A stretch of 64,000 bases of DNA from Rapana venosa (GCA_028751875.1 CM054141.1:39983643-40047642), one strand, 5' to 3'. Counted from the first letter of the stretch, positions 1 to 10,818 are shown. Made by a program: numbers and translations. Notes: a model not told the origin generated them from the letters alone.

Positions 1-240
1 TCACAAAAATACATATTGCTGCTCAACTAACATTGATTCGTTTTTCCTTGTTTTGGTTCGTTGGTGTCTGATTATAACCTTGACTTTTGTGGGTTTTTTC
101 ATAAGGTTTTCCCTATCATTTTCCCGGGTGGCTTGATGAAAAAAAAAGAAACTACACATATATTTGCTTATTCAATATAACATTGCAAAATACAAACAAA
201 TGTTATCATGGTTTGGTTTTGAATCGCACACACACACACC
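1..240. other. AT-rich intergenic sequence ending in a CA tract
   Basis: No gene is seen. The stretch ends with a short CA run at about 227-240. Each of the three following 0.8 kb tandem units also ends in a CA run, so this may be the tail of an earlier, more diverged copy of that unit. That is an inference from layout only. Confidence 0.4.
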
Positions 241-1117
241 ATTTATTGTTTGGTCTGACTACTGTCCTTTTTTCTTTTCAGTACCTTGGTCCTTTCAGCC
301 TTCCATGTACAGACTACTCTCCCTAGTATTTCCTCAATCTCTTCAGACAGACATTGGACCTGCAGCACCAGCACACTGCTCTATCAGCTGACCCAGGCTG
401 GCACTGCTACCTAAGAAAAGTCATGGACAGAAATTACAGTCATTCCTTACTCTTTATAGTCACTGATCTATGGAACCTGTACTTTTTCCCTCTCACATCT
501 TCTACGTAAAATTTGCCTTCAAGCAATATTCAGACCAAAAAATCGACAGGTCTTCTTCTTTACGTCTGGACATCCTAATCAGTATCCCGTATCTGCTTCC
601 GTGACACTACCGTGCCTATGTATGCCTTCAGAAACAGCCATCTTAGCAAGAAGGAAGGCTATGCAGTGGGTGGTGGGAAGTGGGAGAGGGCGGTACTGTA
701 AGGGCGTTTTTCGTGGTTACCGTGACCTTCAATGTTTAGCCACACTTTTGCTGGGAAATCCTAACCTGTAGTGTAATATGTTTACATCATTAAGAATATG
801 CCATTTAAAAATAGTGACACTGTCTTGAAGAAGGCAGAAAGAGACCAGTGACGATGCTGAATTACGCAGCTTGTACAGGTATGATATTCTGTTCAAGTCG
901 TTGTATGGAACAGCTACAAGAAACTATTAAGGTTCATGTGCCAAACAAAATGTAGTTACCCCTATTAAAAACTGATTTTTTGTACATTTTCGGACCAATT
1001 TAAATAAGAATTTGTTTAATATGCATTTGCTAGGAAACACAATAAATCAATTAGCTTACTAACACACACACACTAGCGCACGCACCCCCTCCCCCCCTCC
1101 CCCCCCCCACACACACT
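241..1117 (+). repeat. Tandem 0.8 kb unit, copy 1
   Basis: First of three related units in direct tandem. Landmarks shared with the next copies, in order, are a CAGACAGACATT-like stretch (about 350), a strongly conserved core (408-510), a CAGCTTGTACAGGTAT motif (about 868), an AT-rich stretch with GGACCAATTTAAAT (about 993), and a terminal CA/C-rich simple repeat (1062-1117). Outside the core the copies differ by many substitutions and indels, so the duplication is old. The function is unknown. Confidence 0.75.
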
Positions 1118-1927
1118 ATTTTACTCTTTTTCTCCAAATAGTGGTGTTTTCTTTTGATTGAATTCTTTACTCTGCTCAACTTTTCCCTTTCCTCGGTATT
1201 CCTCTGATTCCAGACAGACTTTCAGCCTGTAGCACCAGGAGCTGCCACTGCTACCTAAGAGAAGTCATGGACAGAAATTACAGCCATTCCTTACTCTTTA
1301 CAGTCACTGATCTATGGAACCTGTACTTTTTTCCCTCTCACATCTTCTACCTGACTTTTGCCTTCAAGCAACATTCAGAAAGAAATTGTACATGTCTCAC
1401 ATATCTAGGTCTAGACACCCCTGATTAGTATCCCATATCTGCTTCCGTGGCAGTGCTGTGCCGTATATCTGCCTACTGAAATTTAAGGTAGAAGAGAGGG
1501 TATGCATAGGGTGGGGGTTGAGGGTTAGTCTAATGAAGGTGTTCATTGTTATGTTGCCATCAAAGTTTAACTGCAGTTTTTTGCTAGAAAAAGCCTAGCC
1601 TTTCGTTTAATCTGTTGGCATCCTTGGGAATACACCTTTTAAATATAGTGACATTGTCTTGGAGAAAAGTAGAGATGCGAGAGAATGTTGAATAACGCAG
1701 CTTGTACAGGTATCCCTAGTCTGTTCCAGTCATTATGTACAACTGTTATAACGATCTACAAAGTTTAATGCGTCATATTGAAGATGACTGTTTCTTTGTA
1801 AAAATGACTTATTGAGCGTTTTGGGATCAATTTGAATTGAAAAATTGCAAAAGAGGCATTTTCTAGGTAAAAGGAATGGATGAAGTAGCTTAATAACACA
1901 CATGCATTAACGCACACGCACACACAC
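1118..1927 (+). repeat. Tandem 0.8 kb unit, copy 2
   Basis: Same order of landmarks as copy 1: CAGACAGAC (about 1212), core (1252-1375), CAGCTTGTACAGGTAT (about 1699), GGATCAATTTGAATT (about 1825) and a terminal CACACGCACACACACC run. The core starts lie about 844 bp (copy 1 to 2) and 819 bp (copy 2 to 3) apart. Confidence 0.75.
1252..1375 (+). pseudogene. Conserved core of the 0.8 kb unit; possible relic of a LINE ORF2 C-terminus
   Basis: The best-preserved of three cores (others at 408-510 and 2071-2175). About 65 bases around GTCACTGATCTATGGAACCT are almost identical in all copies, while flanks are far more diverged. Read in frame, copy 2 gives DRNYSHSLLFTVTDLWN, then a short spacer, then SHIFYLTFAFKQH. 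This has the pattern of the last residues of many non-LTR retrotransposon reverse transcriptases: a basic-Ser stretch, Trp-Asn, Pro, then Phe-Lys near the end. Copies 1 and 3 stop early after a 1-2 base indel. The resemblance is weak, and the core could instead be a non-coding repeat. Confidence 0.35.
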
Positions 1928-2640
1928 CTTTTTATAAAAACTTTTCAACTACTGATATTTTCTAAAAATGTAATGCTTTGCTCCTCTCAGCTTTGCCTGA
2001 ACAGACCAGTTTTCTCAGAATTCCTCCAGTCCAGACAGACATTCAGCCTGTAGCGCCAGTCTGCCACTGCTACCTAACAAAAGTCACGGACAGAAATTAC
2101 AGTCATTCCTTACTCTTTACTGTCACTGATCTATGGAACCTGTACTTTTTTCCCTCACACACATCTTCTACCTGACGTTTGCCTTCAAGCAATATTTAAA
2201 AAAAACGCATGGTCACTCTCCTCTATGTCTAGACACCCTTAAGCAGTGTCTCCTTGCTAGGATACTATTGTGACGTCTGTCTGCTAACTGAAAAACCGCC
2301 ATCTTGGGTAGAAGGGGGAAGTACTGTAATGAACGTTTTGGTGGCTACCTTTGCCTTCAAAGTTTAATTTAAGAGAAGTTTTGGTGAAATGACATATACT
2401 CTAAATCAGTCGTTGGCGATATTAGAGGTATGTGTATTTGAGGTAGTGATATTACATCGACCAAGGGAAGAAAGAGATCTTGAAGCACTGTTAAATTGTG
2501 CAGCTTGCTAAGTTGGGAATACTGTCTTCGAGCGAGCTGATTCAATAAAGCATTAGAAAATGAAAATGTGACTTCGATTTTTGACTTCCATTTCCCGCAC
2601 TCATGCGCGCACACACACACACACACACATGCGCGTGCAC
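1928..2640 (+). repeat. Tandem 0.8 kb unit, copy 3
   Basis: It carries CCAGACAGACATTCAGCC (about 2031), the conserved core (2071-2175), a diverged CAGCTTGCTAAG motif (about 2500) and a terminal CA run (2609-2632). It is shorter than copies 1 and 2. No fourth copy is recognisable after 2640. Confidence 0.7.
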
Positions 2641-3089
2641 CCTTTAGCCTGTCTTTTGTAATGCCGCTATCAGTGAACCTTTGTTACATACGCTTCAGAA
2701 ACACACATCAAACATTGAAATCAGGGCCAGTGTTGTTTTGTTTCAGACTCCGAGTAAAAAAAAGAAATCACTAGAAGCGGCCCTTTCATCTAACTTCAGC
2801 AACATTTCTGAGATATGAATTTTTACATGGTGGCAGTCCCGATATGGCCGCTGTTGTCAGAGGGCCTACAAACCACAAGATTTGATTTACGTTGGATTTA
2901 TTAAAAAGAAACCTGCTTTTTGCCGAGGTTTATGCATAAAGAGTACTAATCTTTATCATAAACATATGATTATACACAGTTTGTGTGTATCTTTCTCTGT
3001 GATGGTATGCAGCAGAGCTCCTTTCTGAAGTTCTAGTGGCCTGTTCAGGCCATGCTTCCAATGGTTGCTGACCCTATTAAAAATACTGC
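2641..3089. other. Intergenic, no feature recognised
   Basis: Mixed-composition sequence with no recognisable gene, RNA or repeat family member. Confidence 0.5.
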
Positions 3090-3185
3090 AGAGACGTCCA
3101 TCCTCCTCTATCCTGCTTGCTGATTGTCTCTTCTTATCCTGCATCTCACACGGGGTACACCGACAACATTGAAATTCACCTCCAA
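3090..3185 (+). repeat. Short dispersed motif F, copy 1
   Basis: Contains CTTGCTGATTGTCTCTTCTT followed by a C-rich stretch and GGGGTACAC. The same arrangement (GCTGATTGC, CTCTTCTT, CACA, GG, TTCACA) recurs at 3810-3885, 4855-4920 and 7510-7605. It looks like a small dispersed repeat unit; the family is not identified. Confidence 0.5.
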
Positions 3186-3809
3186 CACCCATGCGTTAAG
3201 TTCCTCTACTTCTTGCTTAGATGTGGACCTGATGAGACAGATTTGTTTTGGAATGCACTTCACACAACTACTGTGTACAACAAGGTTCCTGTTCACTACA
3301 GCAGTGTTGCTGCTGCCTGGGAAGATCGATCACATTTTGTTCGCAAGTTCTTTCACCACCACTTTCAACGTACTTGTTTTCTTTCCTAGTTTAGATCACC
3401 ACGTTTTGCAAACTGCAATCCTACTTGAAGCACTCTCCACAGCTGAAGTAGGTGAGAGGTTTGGTTCCTTGTTAGTTGTAAACAATGTGACGAGGAGGAC
3501 AGTAAGGGTAGGGAATAACCGCATGCTCAGACAAACAAAAGAAACCAACCCGTTCAGAAAGTTTCAATAAGTCCTGGCATATAGAAAAAGAGGGAACTGC
3601 AAAAGAAAGGGAGAAAAAAAACATCTTCCTCAGTGTCTATCTACCAAGTAAGCAGTGTTCTAAAAAAATCGGTCAGTCATTATCATGCTATGCATGGCAG
3701 GAGTCCACACTTCTTTGTAAGCTGTGTTGATTTGTCAGTCTCCTTGAGGGCATGGGGATCACATCCCCTGACTGCGGCCAGAAAGAAGAAATCCCTGCTG
3801 GTGATTGCG
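3186..3809. other. Intergenic with an unsupported 148-codon open frame
   Basis: An open frame runs from 3124 to 3570 on the + strand. It begins inside dispersed motif F, overlaps other open frames on both strands and resembles no family I recognise. I do not call it a gene. Nothing else is seen. Confidence 0.4.
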
Positions 3810-3885
3810 GTTAATGCCCTCTATCCGCTTGTGCCGCTGATTGCCTCTTCTTGCCCTGGGCCACAAGGGGTTCACAATTGAATAA
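3810..3885 (+). repeat. Short dispersed motif F, copy 2
   Basis: Contains CCGCTGATTGCCTCTTCTTG, then CCACAAGGGGTTCACA. This is the cleanest of the four copies. Confidence 0.5.
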
Positions 3886-4614
3886 AGAAAAAAACCACAT
3901 CTCACCTCAATCTTAGGCTACCTTTATCTGCATGCAAACCCAGTAATGGATAGGTATACCGACGACAAACTCGTAATAGAAGATAAATGTGCAAACACAT
4001 GTTTTAGGTTTATTCAGTAATCATCAGGAGTAATGCTTCTGACAACTTGTTTGGGGAATTGTCTTTCTTTTCTGTTAGTTTTTTTTTGGTTTGTTTTCCT
4101 CGTATTAGTCCTGTGGTAATGTGCAAACTGAGCCGATGCTTTCTTCCGTTTATAGAGTTGAAATTCTGATATCAGCCGACTGTGTCTGGTTTAGTTTACA
4201 GAAGAAGGCAAGACAGAAAGGAAGAGTAGGAAAGTATAGGTTGTGTATGATTTGTTGGCACACCTTGATCAGATAAGTGGTAGATAGAGCGAGTTTTATT
4301 CTAAACAACAGAGAAATAGGAATCTGAAGCGCGTTTTGAAATAACATAAGTTCAAACAAATAAATGTGTAGAATTTAAATTGTCACCACATTGGTAGCGC
4401 GTCGTGTATGTCTTGATGCATTGAGATAACTTTTCCAAGACTATCTGGCAAGAAAAACTTGAGAATGAAATACCTAAGAAAAGACAGAAGAAGATTTGGA
4501 CAGAGAGAAGCTAACATTACCTTGACATAACTGTACTACAACAAAAAGCTAAAGACAGAACATCTTGGAATAAACTACCTTTCCCAACGACCTCCTAAGT
4601 AAAACAAAAAGATC
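3886..4614. other. Intergenic, no feature recognised
   Basis: AT-rich sequence with no gene, RNA or known repeat recognised. Confidence 0.5.
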
Positions 4615-4692
4615 ATGATGATGATAATGATGATGAGGAGTAGGAGGAGGAGGAAGAGGAGGTGGGGGAAGAGGAGAAGGAAGATGGTAATG
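4615..4692 (+). repeat. GAT/AGG imperfect trinucleotide repeat
   Basis: A run of GATGAT-like triplets passes into AGGAGG and GAAGAGGAG-type purine triplets. The purine-rich strand is on top here, opposite to the large arrays downstream. Confidence 0.8.
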
Positions 4693-4854
4693 ATAATAAC
4701 GATAACGGCAGTCTACTTTTCACTTCTAAGCCACATGGTTCCCCCAATTCCCACAACCAAAGCGTCAGTATCGTATTCAGACCAAACAGACCACATCTAA
4801 TGAATCAGGACAGAAAGAACCAGAAAGAAAAACAAACCACCTCTAACACCGCTC

Positions 4855-4920
4855 AAGCCTCCCTCTGTTTGTGCGACTGATTACATATCCTTCTTCTCAC
4901 ACGACACAGGATTTTCAGTC
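4855..4920 (+). repeat. Short dispersed motif F, copy 3 (diverged)
   Basis: Retains CCTCCCTCTG, GACTGATTACAT, CTTCTTCTCACAC and GGATTTTCA in the same order as the other copies, with clear divergence. Confidence 0.35.
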
Positions 4921-5296
4921 AGCTCCCAAATTCAATTCCTTGGCCAAATTGTGAAGCTCTTCCCTTCTCTTTTATTTTCCCGTTCCCGTCTTCCTGCCTA
5001 CCCAGTGGACAACGTCAGTGGAGGAGGGCTGGATTTAAAGCAAACTTTACAACCCGGAGCTCTTCACTGTGGCAGTTGTCTCCTGGGAGTGCCGGTGGAC
5101 CACATGGCAAATAAGGTTTTGCGTTTGGGTTTTTTGTTGGTTTTGTTCTTCTTCTTCTTTTCTTCTTCTTCTGTTCTCTGTTCATTTCCTTTTCTTCTTG
5201 TTTGAAGTAGCCGATTTTGTGCAGGGACAGGTTGGGTTTGAAGTCACTGTGTTAGGCTGAAAGTTGTGAGCGTAGAAAAGTTTATTTTTTCTGTGA
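4921..5296. other. Intergenic with a CTT-rich stretch
   Basis: A CTTCTTCTTTTCTTCTTC-type run lies near 5148-5200. No gene is recognised. Confidence 0.5.
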
Positions 5297-5420
5297 ATGC
5301 ACACAAGCGCGCGTGCGCGCACGCACATACACACACACACACACGCACGCACATGCGCGCGCTCGTGCGCGCGTGCACATAGACACGCCCACGCGCGCGC
5401 ACACACACAACCCGTGTGTG
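5297..5420. repeat. Alternating purine/pyrimidine tract (CA/CG)
   Basis: About 120 bp of almost unbroken purine-pyrimidine alternation, including several CGCGCG runs (about 5308-5320, 5356-5374, 5392-5400) and CA runs. This composition is known to favour left-handed Z-DNA under supercoiling. Confidence 0.85.
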
Positions 5421-5897
5421 AAAAATTGATGAAAAGAATATCATACTCAGTTTCAATCACTTCCCCCAACCCACCCACCCCATCAAGAATACAGGCAAAC
5501 AGACAGCGACACAAAATAAACGTCATAAAATAATATGTATTCACATAAACAAAAACAAAGCACAAGCAGAGTTAAATCCGAAGCTAACTGTCAGTTTTTA
5601 AGTATTCAGCAAACTGAAACATATATAACTGACCAATTGGTACTGTACCACGGCTTAGGCTCCATTTACTTTCTAAACTGTGTGCCCTTAACATTCCTGG
5701 TGTTTTCCTTAGCGCGCGCAAAAGTACATTAGAGGAAGGAGTCTAGTGCAGTGGATTTCAGTATGTCGGATCCCCATTTGGTATTTTGGAGGCTGCTAAA
5801 AGACTGTACTTATATAAAAATAAAATTGAGAATAGGTACACATTTTAAAGTAAATTTATAATACTAAAAATATCACGTAGTTTATATTTCTAAACCA
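5421..5897. other. Intergenic, no firm feature
   Basis: AT-rich. A stretch at about 5650-5715 (AAACTGTGTGCCCTTAACAT and neighbours) resembles 6255-6310, which directly follows the reverse transcriptase relic. It may therefore be a second scrap of the same retroelement. Confidence 0.35.
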
Positions 5898-6275
5898 GTG
5901 TATATTGACAGACAATTGTTAGACGTAACAGCCAGTTGTGATAGAGACGACCTTGTTTTTAACATAGACAGTTCTAGAGTTACCACCCAGTTAAAAAAGT
6001 TAAATGTAAATAAAGCTGTAGGGCCAGAAAAAGTCTGCGGAAACCTTTTAAAACGTTGTGCTGATCAGTTGTCCTTTGATTTTTCAGACTGTTTTCATTG
6101 TCTTTAAATACCTGAGACATTTCTTCTATCTGGAAAAAAAAATCCACCATCTGCCCCGTTCCAAAAGCAAAATAAAATCTTCAAGTTGTAAATGATTACA
6201 GACCCATTGCCTTAAGATTCGTCGTTATGAAAAGCTTTGGGCACATTGTTCTACAGTACCTCCTCCTAAACTGTA
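5898..6275 (+). pseudogene. Decayed non-LTR retrotransposon reverse transcriptase fragment
   Basis: Two adjoining pieces in different frames match the N-terminal part of a LINE reverse transcriptase. The first piece (5898-6107) reads LKKLNVNKAVGPEKV and then NLLKRCADQL, which corresponds to the conserved block with K-A-x-GPD, where D is replaced by E. After a stop and a frameshift, the second piece (6118-6275) reads WKKKSTICPVPKAK, an in-frame stop, then NDYRPIAL and VMKSFGHIVLQYLL. NDYRPI-AL is the hallmark block upstream of the catalytic aspartates. The wording is closest to CR1/Rex1-type elements as I remember them. The catalytic YxDD block is absent, as are the endonuclease and 3' end. 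The copy is dead. Confidence 0.85.
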
Positions 6276-7509
6276 TGCCGTTCAGTTTCCTGGCGTTTCC
6301 TTTGCCTAATTATCAGGACATATCAGTATTCACTCAAGTCCCTGAAAGAAGAAATGTGTACTTGTACATAAGGGGGAAGACCTCATTTTGTCTTTTGCCT
6401 TTTTTGGTCTTGTTGTCTCCAGGGATTCTTAGTTTAAATTTTATAACCCCCCCCCCCCTCCTCCCCATCCAATATCCAACCTCCACGCCTTCCTTTGTAA
6501 ACTGAATGAAACAAATGTTGATAGTGCCCTGGATCTTGAGACACGTTCCGATAGAAAATGTTCATGATAGTCTCCATGGAGAATGCTACCACGTTTATGT
6601 AAGTAGTGTTTGTATTGTATTATATTGCTTATATACATTTTCTTAGGTTAACATCGCGACTCAGCATAAATAAACTAAGGTACTGCTTAGTCCATCTGTA
6701 GATGTAAACTAGTTTTCATGAGCTGACTGTGTCTTCCTACTGCTTGATTACGATGGGCCCGACAGAGAAGAGGCAAACGAGAAGAAGTGATTAAAAATGA
6801 GTAATATATTCAGCTACTGGTTTGCCAAACTAACTTCCAAGAATAAATACCGAATTAACAGCTGGGCTACTTTAAGCCGATCAGTTGCCGGTATTGTTCA
6901 TAAGCATGGTCTTTTTATTGAAGCGTTTTCTTTTCTGTTCTATTGGTTCTTTTTATGTTGTAGTACGAGTAAAGGATGTATCCTATCAACATAAACACCG
7001 TCACTAGACACTGGAATGGCCGTTCTTTAGATGGTTTGCTGATTAACGAGGCTTCCCCTCAATACACACGGGGCTCATATTTTCCGCAAAAGCTCAATTA
7101 TTCAGCCTATTTGCAAAATATCCTACTCTTTTTGTGAACTTGGTAGGCGTCAGAGCTATACCTAATTTATAACAAGCATTTCAGTTTATAGCTTCTTTGC
7201 TACTTCGTCTTTCCTTGGTACATATCAGCTATACTGTATGGAAGTTACTTATTTTGTGTCGTCTGTGTCTACATTTTCTGATTTCCCATTCACAGTTATT
7301 TTTCAGGTACAGCTGTTGTCATGATCTCTGCCAGCTGTAGACAGTTTGGGAGGTTCATACATACACTCACACACCCTCGCGCCACAGCCTGTTGACATTT
7401 CCTTCCCCGATTTCCGGACATCAAAGCTCCCAGACCTCTGCTGCTGCTGTCAATATCCTTCCTCCATTGACAGAAGACCAAAGGAAACCTCTGCTGCAGA
7501 GACAGAACT
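6276..7509. other. Intergenic with a short poly-C tract
   Basis: Contains a C-run at about 6449-6460 and otherwise mixed sequence. Several short open frames exist, none recognisable. Confidence 0.5.
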
Positions 7510-7605
7510 GGAGGCCTTCCCTCTGTTGATGCTCGCTGATTGCACTCTTCTTATCTGTGCACGCTAGAGATTCACAGACTGACCTCCGACCACCTCTGTA
7601 CTTCA
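7510..7605 (+). repeat. Short dispersed motif F, copy 4
   Basis: Contains CTCGCTGATTGCACTCTTCT, then TGTGCACGCTAGAGATTCACA. It shares CTGCAGAGAC upstream (about 7492) with 3080-3092 upstream of copy 1, suggesting the repeat extends leftward. Confidence 0.45.
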
Positions 7606-9083
7606 GCTGCAATCTCCTCGTATCTTCAGGGAGTTGGCTAATCAGACTGGACTGTAGATGTTCACTGCTGTCCCTTTTTTCCCATTTGATTAACTACATG
7701 GTGCAAGGTATGGGATGACCTGAATTACTGTTTATCATTAATATAGATGATTTTTTTTTCTTTTTAAATTCTGGGTAAGCTTTTGGTAATGCAGAAAAAA
7801 TGATGCAAAGAAGGATAAATGTTAAAATCATAGGCGAAAGGCCTCCATCCACCCCTGGTTATGATTACTTTTTCCTCCATTGGCACTAACAGGAATTCAC
7901 ACACAAAAATTTAATAGAAAAGCTCTCTCACCACAACTCTACCATACTTGTCCTCTTTCTCTGTACACCCAATGGACGACATTAAAGTGAGTGTGGGTAA
8001 AACCGAATCTGCTCAGAAGCTTTTTGTTTACGTGATGTTAACTTGCAAGAATGCTGACCATGAGAAATTAGAAAGGCTGCTTTGCCCGTTTTCTAGTCAG
8101 TATGGGTTGTTTTTGTTTGTCTTTATTTGTTGTGTGATATTCGGGGCGGGTTTAAGGGCAGGGTGTAAGGGCTCAGGATCAAGACAACTTCTACGCTGGG
8201 CTAATGCTTAATATAGTTTGTGAATCTGAAGCAATTTTGATAAGGTTAGAGTCTTGCTTAAGTTTAGTATATATTGTAGAATTGATACAACTTTAATAAG
8301 GTGGGCATATGGGTCCACGTCTAATGCATCTATAAGGGTTAAAACAGTTTTAATGAGGTGATTCTGTCTGTTGTTTCTTCAGCGGTGGGGAAAAGAGACA
8401 GATGATCAAAAGAAAACTAGATGGTGTCAGCTTATTTTGTACAGACTGAGCAAGTAATAATAACACCCAGTTTCTAGACTAAAGGGAAATATGAAATTTG
8501 GCGTTAAAGAATCCAATATTTGTTAATCAGATATCTATTTCAACAGTTCAGCCAGCATGAATATGTGTTATGTGCACTCAAATATCTGACGTTTTGTCCG
8601 ACAATATTTTCAACAAGTTTTTAAGTATTGCATACACACTGAATCTATTAAAACAATCATTTTAACTAATTTCGCTTAGTACTCTCAAACTGTTTCTGTT
8701 GCAGATTGCTTTTACTTTCTTTCACGATACAGGAATTATGCAAACAGCTCTAAACTTTAGTTAATCAGCTTGTTTTCAAACCGTGTTACCCTTTTTATGT
8801 TTTGTTTCTATTTTCAGTCGGACACAGATAGCAGCGTTGGCTAATGGCAGGAATGAAATCCATCTTTACAAGCGAGAGCCGCTCACTGCCTCATTGGTCT
8901 CTGGAGAGAGGACCGACCATGAATGGGCGTTTTGCTGTCTGCCTCCTCCTCATTTCCTTCCCAATGTCTCTGCATGGATGGGTTTGGCATGGCCCAAGTG
9001 GTATTGAATTCTGGCTCCTGGTGCTAATACTTGAGGATGTTGAAAGGAGTTGCAAAAATGGGGTCACCGCACAGACGCACTAA
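7606..9083. other. Intergenic, with a small degenerate tandem at 8228-8365
   Basis: Three related segments (GCAATTTTGATAAGG, ACAACTTTAATAAGG, ACAGTTTTAATGAGG) start at about 8231, 8287 and 8344, a period of about 57 bp. No gene is seen. Confidence 0.4.
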
Positions 9084-9232
9084 ATGCACATGTGCGCACA
9101 AACGTATGTACCACCACGCATACACAAACACACACACACATACACGCACGCACGCTCGCACGCATTCACGCACACCCAGGGAAACGCATATACAAAGCGC
9201 GTGCGCACACACACACACACACACACACACCA
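9084..9232. repeat. CA/CG microsatellite cluster
   Basis: Long CA runs (about 9127-9143 and 9205-9231) are linked by CGCACGCACG segments. Most of the tract alternates purine and pyrimidine. Confidence 0.9.
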
Positions 9233-9574
9233 AAAAACAAATCCTGCACATAATACAGGTTCACATAACTTATTGCAAACTCCTCTTGAAGCAATATAAA
9301 AGTTCTCAAGACCTTTCAACAGACCGTGTACGGACTGATAGATCCCAAAGACTGTAACAAGTTTCAGTCAAATCTTTCATTCCTCAAGTTTCAACTTGTT
9401 TTTAATGTCTGAGGCCTTTCTTGCATCACTAGTCACCATCACGACAAGGTAGAAGTCTCACCCTCTAGAAAATCAGACAACCTTTGACAGAACTGGCAAC
9501 CAAGTGCATCTCTTTTCTCACTGGTAGGGGTCAAGAGCTGGTCTGAATGCAATTGAAAGACGGCGAGTGGACAG

Positions 9575-9795
9575 ACTCCACTCTCCCCGAATATCCTTCG
9601 GATGAGACTAGAAACCGTGGCACCGTGTGCGAACGCACACAGAACATCTTGCGCACACGTTAAATCCTGTTCCGCTTTTCGTAAGAGTAGGCTATTGTGT
9701 GCCGGTGGGAACAGATGACAGAATATACAAAACCGCAAAAACACGGGGACTGGATGTAAAAAATCATTGAGTGCTTATTCCATTATCCTCGATAT
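9575..9795 (+). mobile_element. SINE-B copy (5'-truncated)
   Basis: Carries the family landmarks in order: TCCTTCGGATGAGACTA (about 9595), CCGTGTGCGAACGCAC, AGAACATCTTGCGCACACGT, CTGTTCCGCTTTTCGTAAG, GGCTATTGTGTGCCGG, ACTGGATGTAAAAAATCA and GTGCTTATTCCATTATCCTC (about 9774). The GGATGAGAC motif followed by CCGTGTGC is one I associate from memory with gastropod SINEs. The terminal AT repeat of the family is missing here. Related sequence probably extends upstream to about 9488. Confidence 0.75.
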
Positions 9796-10316
9796 AAAAG
9801 AATAAGATAAGAAAAATAGATAAAAAGTATTGAACTGTTATGGAAGACTCTTGGGAAAAACGAATAATTTTCTTTCCTGAACATTTTTCAGAGGTGGTAC
9901 AGGACAACGTAAAAGCCGGCTGCTACGATTAAAGGCAGCTTTTATAGTCGGTCTTTTTAAAGCACAAAAAATAAGCAGCAAAAAACTTTGCACTGACCTT
10001 TGGGTTTGTAGACTGGCTCATGTAGTTGAATAGTGCGCCACAGCTTTGAAATGTTTGAAATTGAGAAGATGGAGGACATTTAAGTGGAATGAAAGAAGAG
10101 ATGACTGCCAAAACAGTGATTCACTGCACAGCGAGACTGAAACATCCTAGGTGTAAGAAAACAGTCACTTTCAATGATTTTGTTGAGTTTGGGATAAGAC
10201 AGGAAAGAGGAAATATCTTTGATTTCCTAGCAATCAGTGTGATTGTCTATCTTTGCTGTTTTGCAGCTTTTTGTATTGCTTTGCTTTGTTTTGGATTTTT
10301 TTGGGCTGTCTGTAAG
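9796..10316. other. Intergenic, no feature recognised
   Basis: Mixed sequence without a supportable gene. An open frame starting at 10089 runs into the CT repeat and is not convincing. Confidence 0.45.
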
Positions 10317-10317
10317 T

Positions 10318-10388
<71 letters not shown>

Positions 10389-10390
10389 GT
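10317..10390 (+). repeat. (TC)n microsatellite
   Basis: Nearly uninterrupted CT dinucleotides. Confidence 0.95.
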
Positions 10391-10487
10391 GGCTTGAGTG
10401 AACTTGGCGCAGGCCCAGAGCTTTGTCAGTTATTGATGTAAGCTGAGTGCTGAGGCTTGTATTACAATGTTGTTATAATTGAACATC

Positions 10488-10784
10488 TTATGGTTCGATT
10501 GTCGTCAGAATTGACAAGTTCTTTTCGCGGTAAAAAGCCTCCACTCTCCTTATAAGGAGAACATCTCTACTAAACTCGGATTCTGGCGGCCAGTGATGAT
10601 GCAGTTGAAAAAGAGTCACACAGGCAAAGTTGTCGGCCAATGTGTACTTAACAATCTCACGCAGATTCCCGTGATGGATAAGTGAAATCAGAGTGTATAG
10701 TTTGGGGGACTCTCTGGGTGTTAACCTGTGGAACACGCAACAATAACAGTCACTTTGAATGAATAGGGGTAAATCAAGAACACA
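10488..10784 (-). other. Unrecognised exon-like open frame
   Basis: On the minus strand the frame is open for about 290 bases before a stop at 10488. Its informative part reads SPKLYTLISLIHHGNLREIV and later WPPESEFSRDVLLIRRVEAF, a balanced composition unlike the simple-repeat frames elsewhere. The apparent start lies in the adjacent CA microsatellite, so it is not a real start. It could be an exon, a fragment of a transposon protein, or chance. I recognise no domain. Confidence 0.15.
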
Positions 10785-10818
10785 TACACACACACACACA
10801 CTCTCTCTCCTCCCCTAT

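Noticed and set aside
3124..3570. 148-codon open frame as a gene
   Set aside because: It starts in a dispersed repeat, overlaps competing frames on both strands, and shows no recognisable domain.
5297..5565. Cys/Arg/Ala-rich open frames over the CA/CG tract
   Set aside because: They are translations of a microsatellite.
9439..9744. Minus-strand open frame sharing a CAQDVL-A-FAH peptide with 52322-52747
   Set aside because: The similarity comes from both lying on SINE-B antisense, so it reflects the shared repeat and not a protein family.
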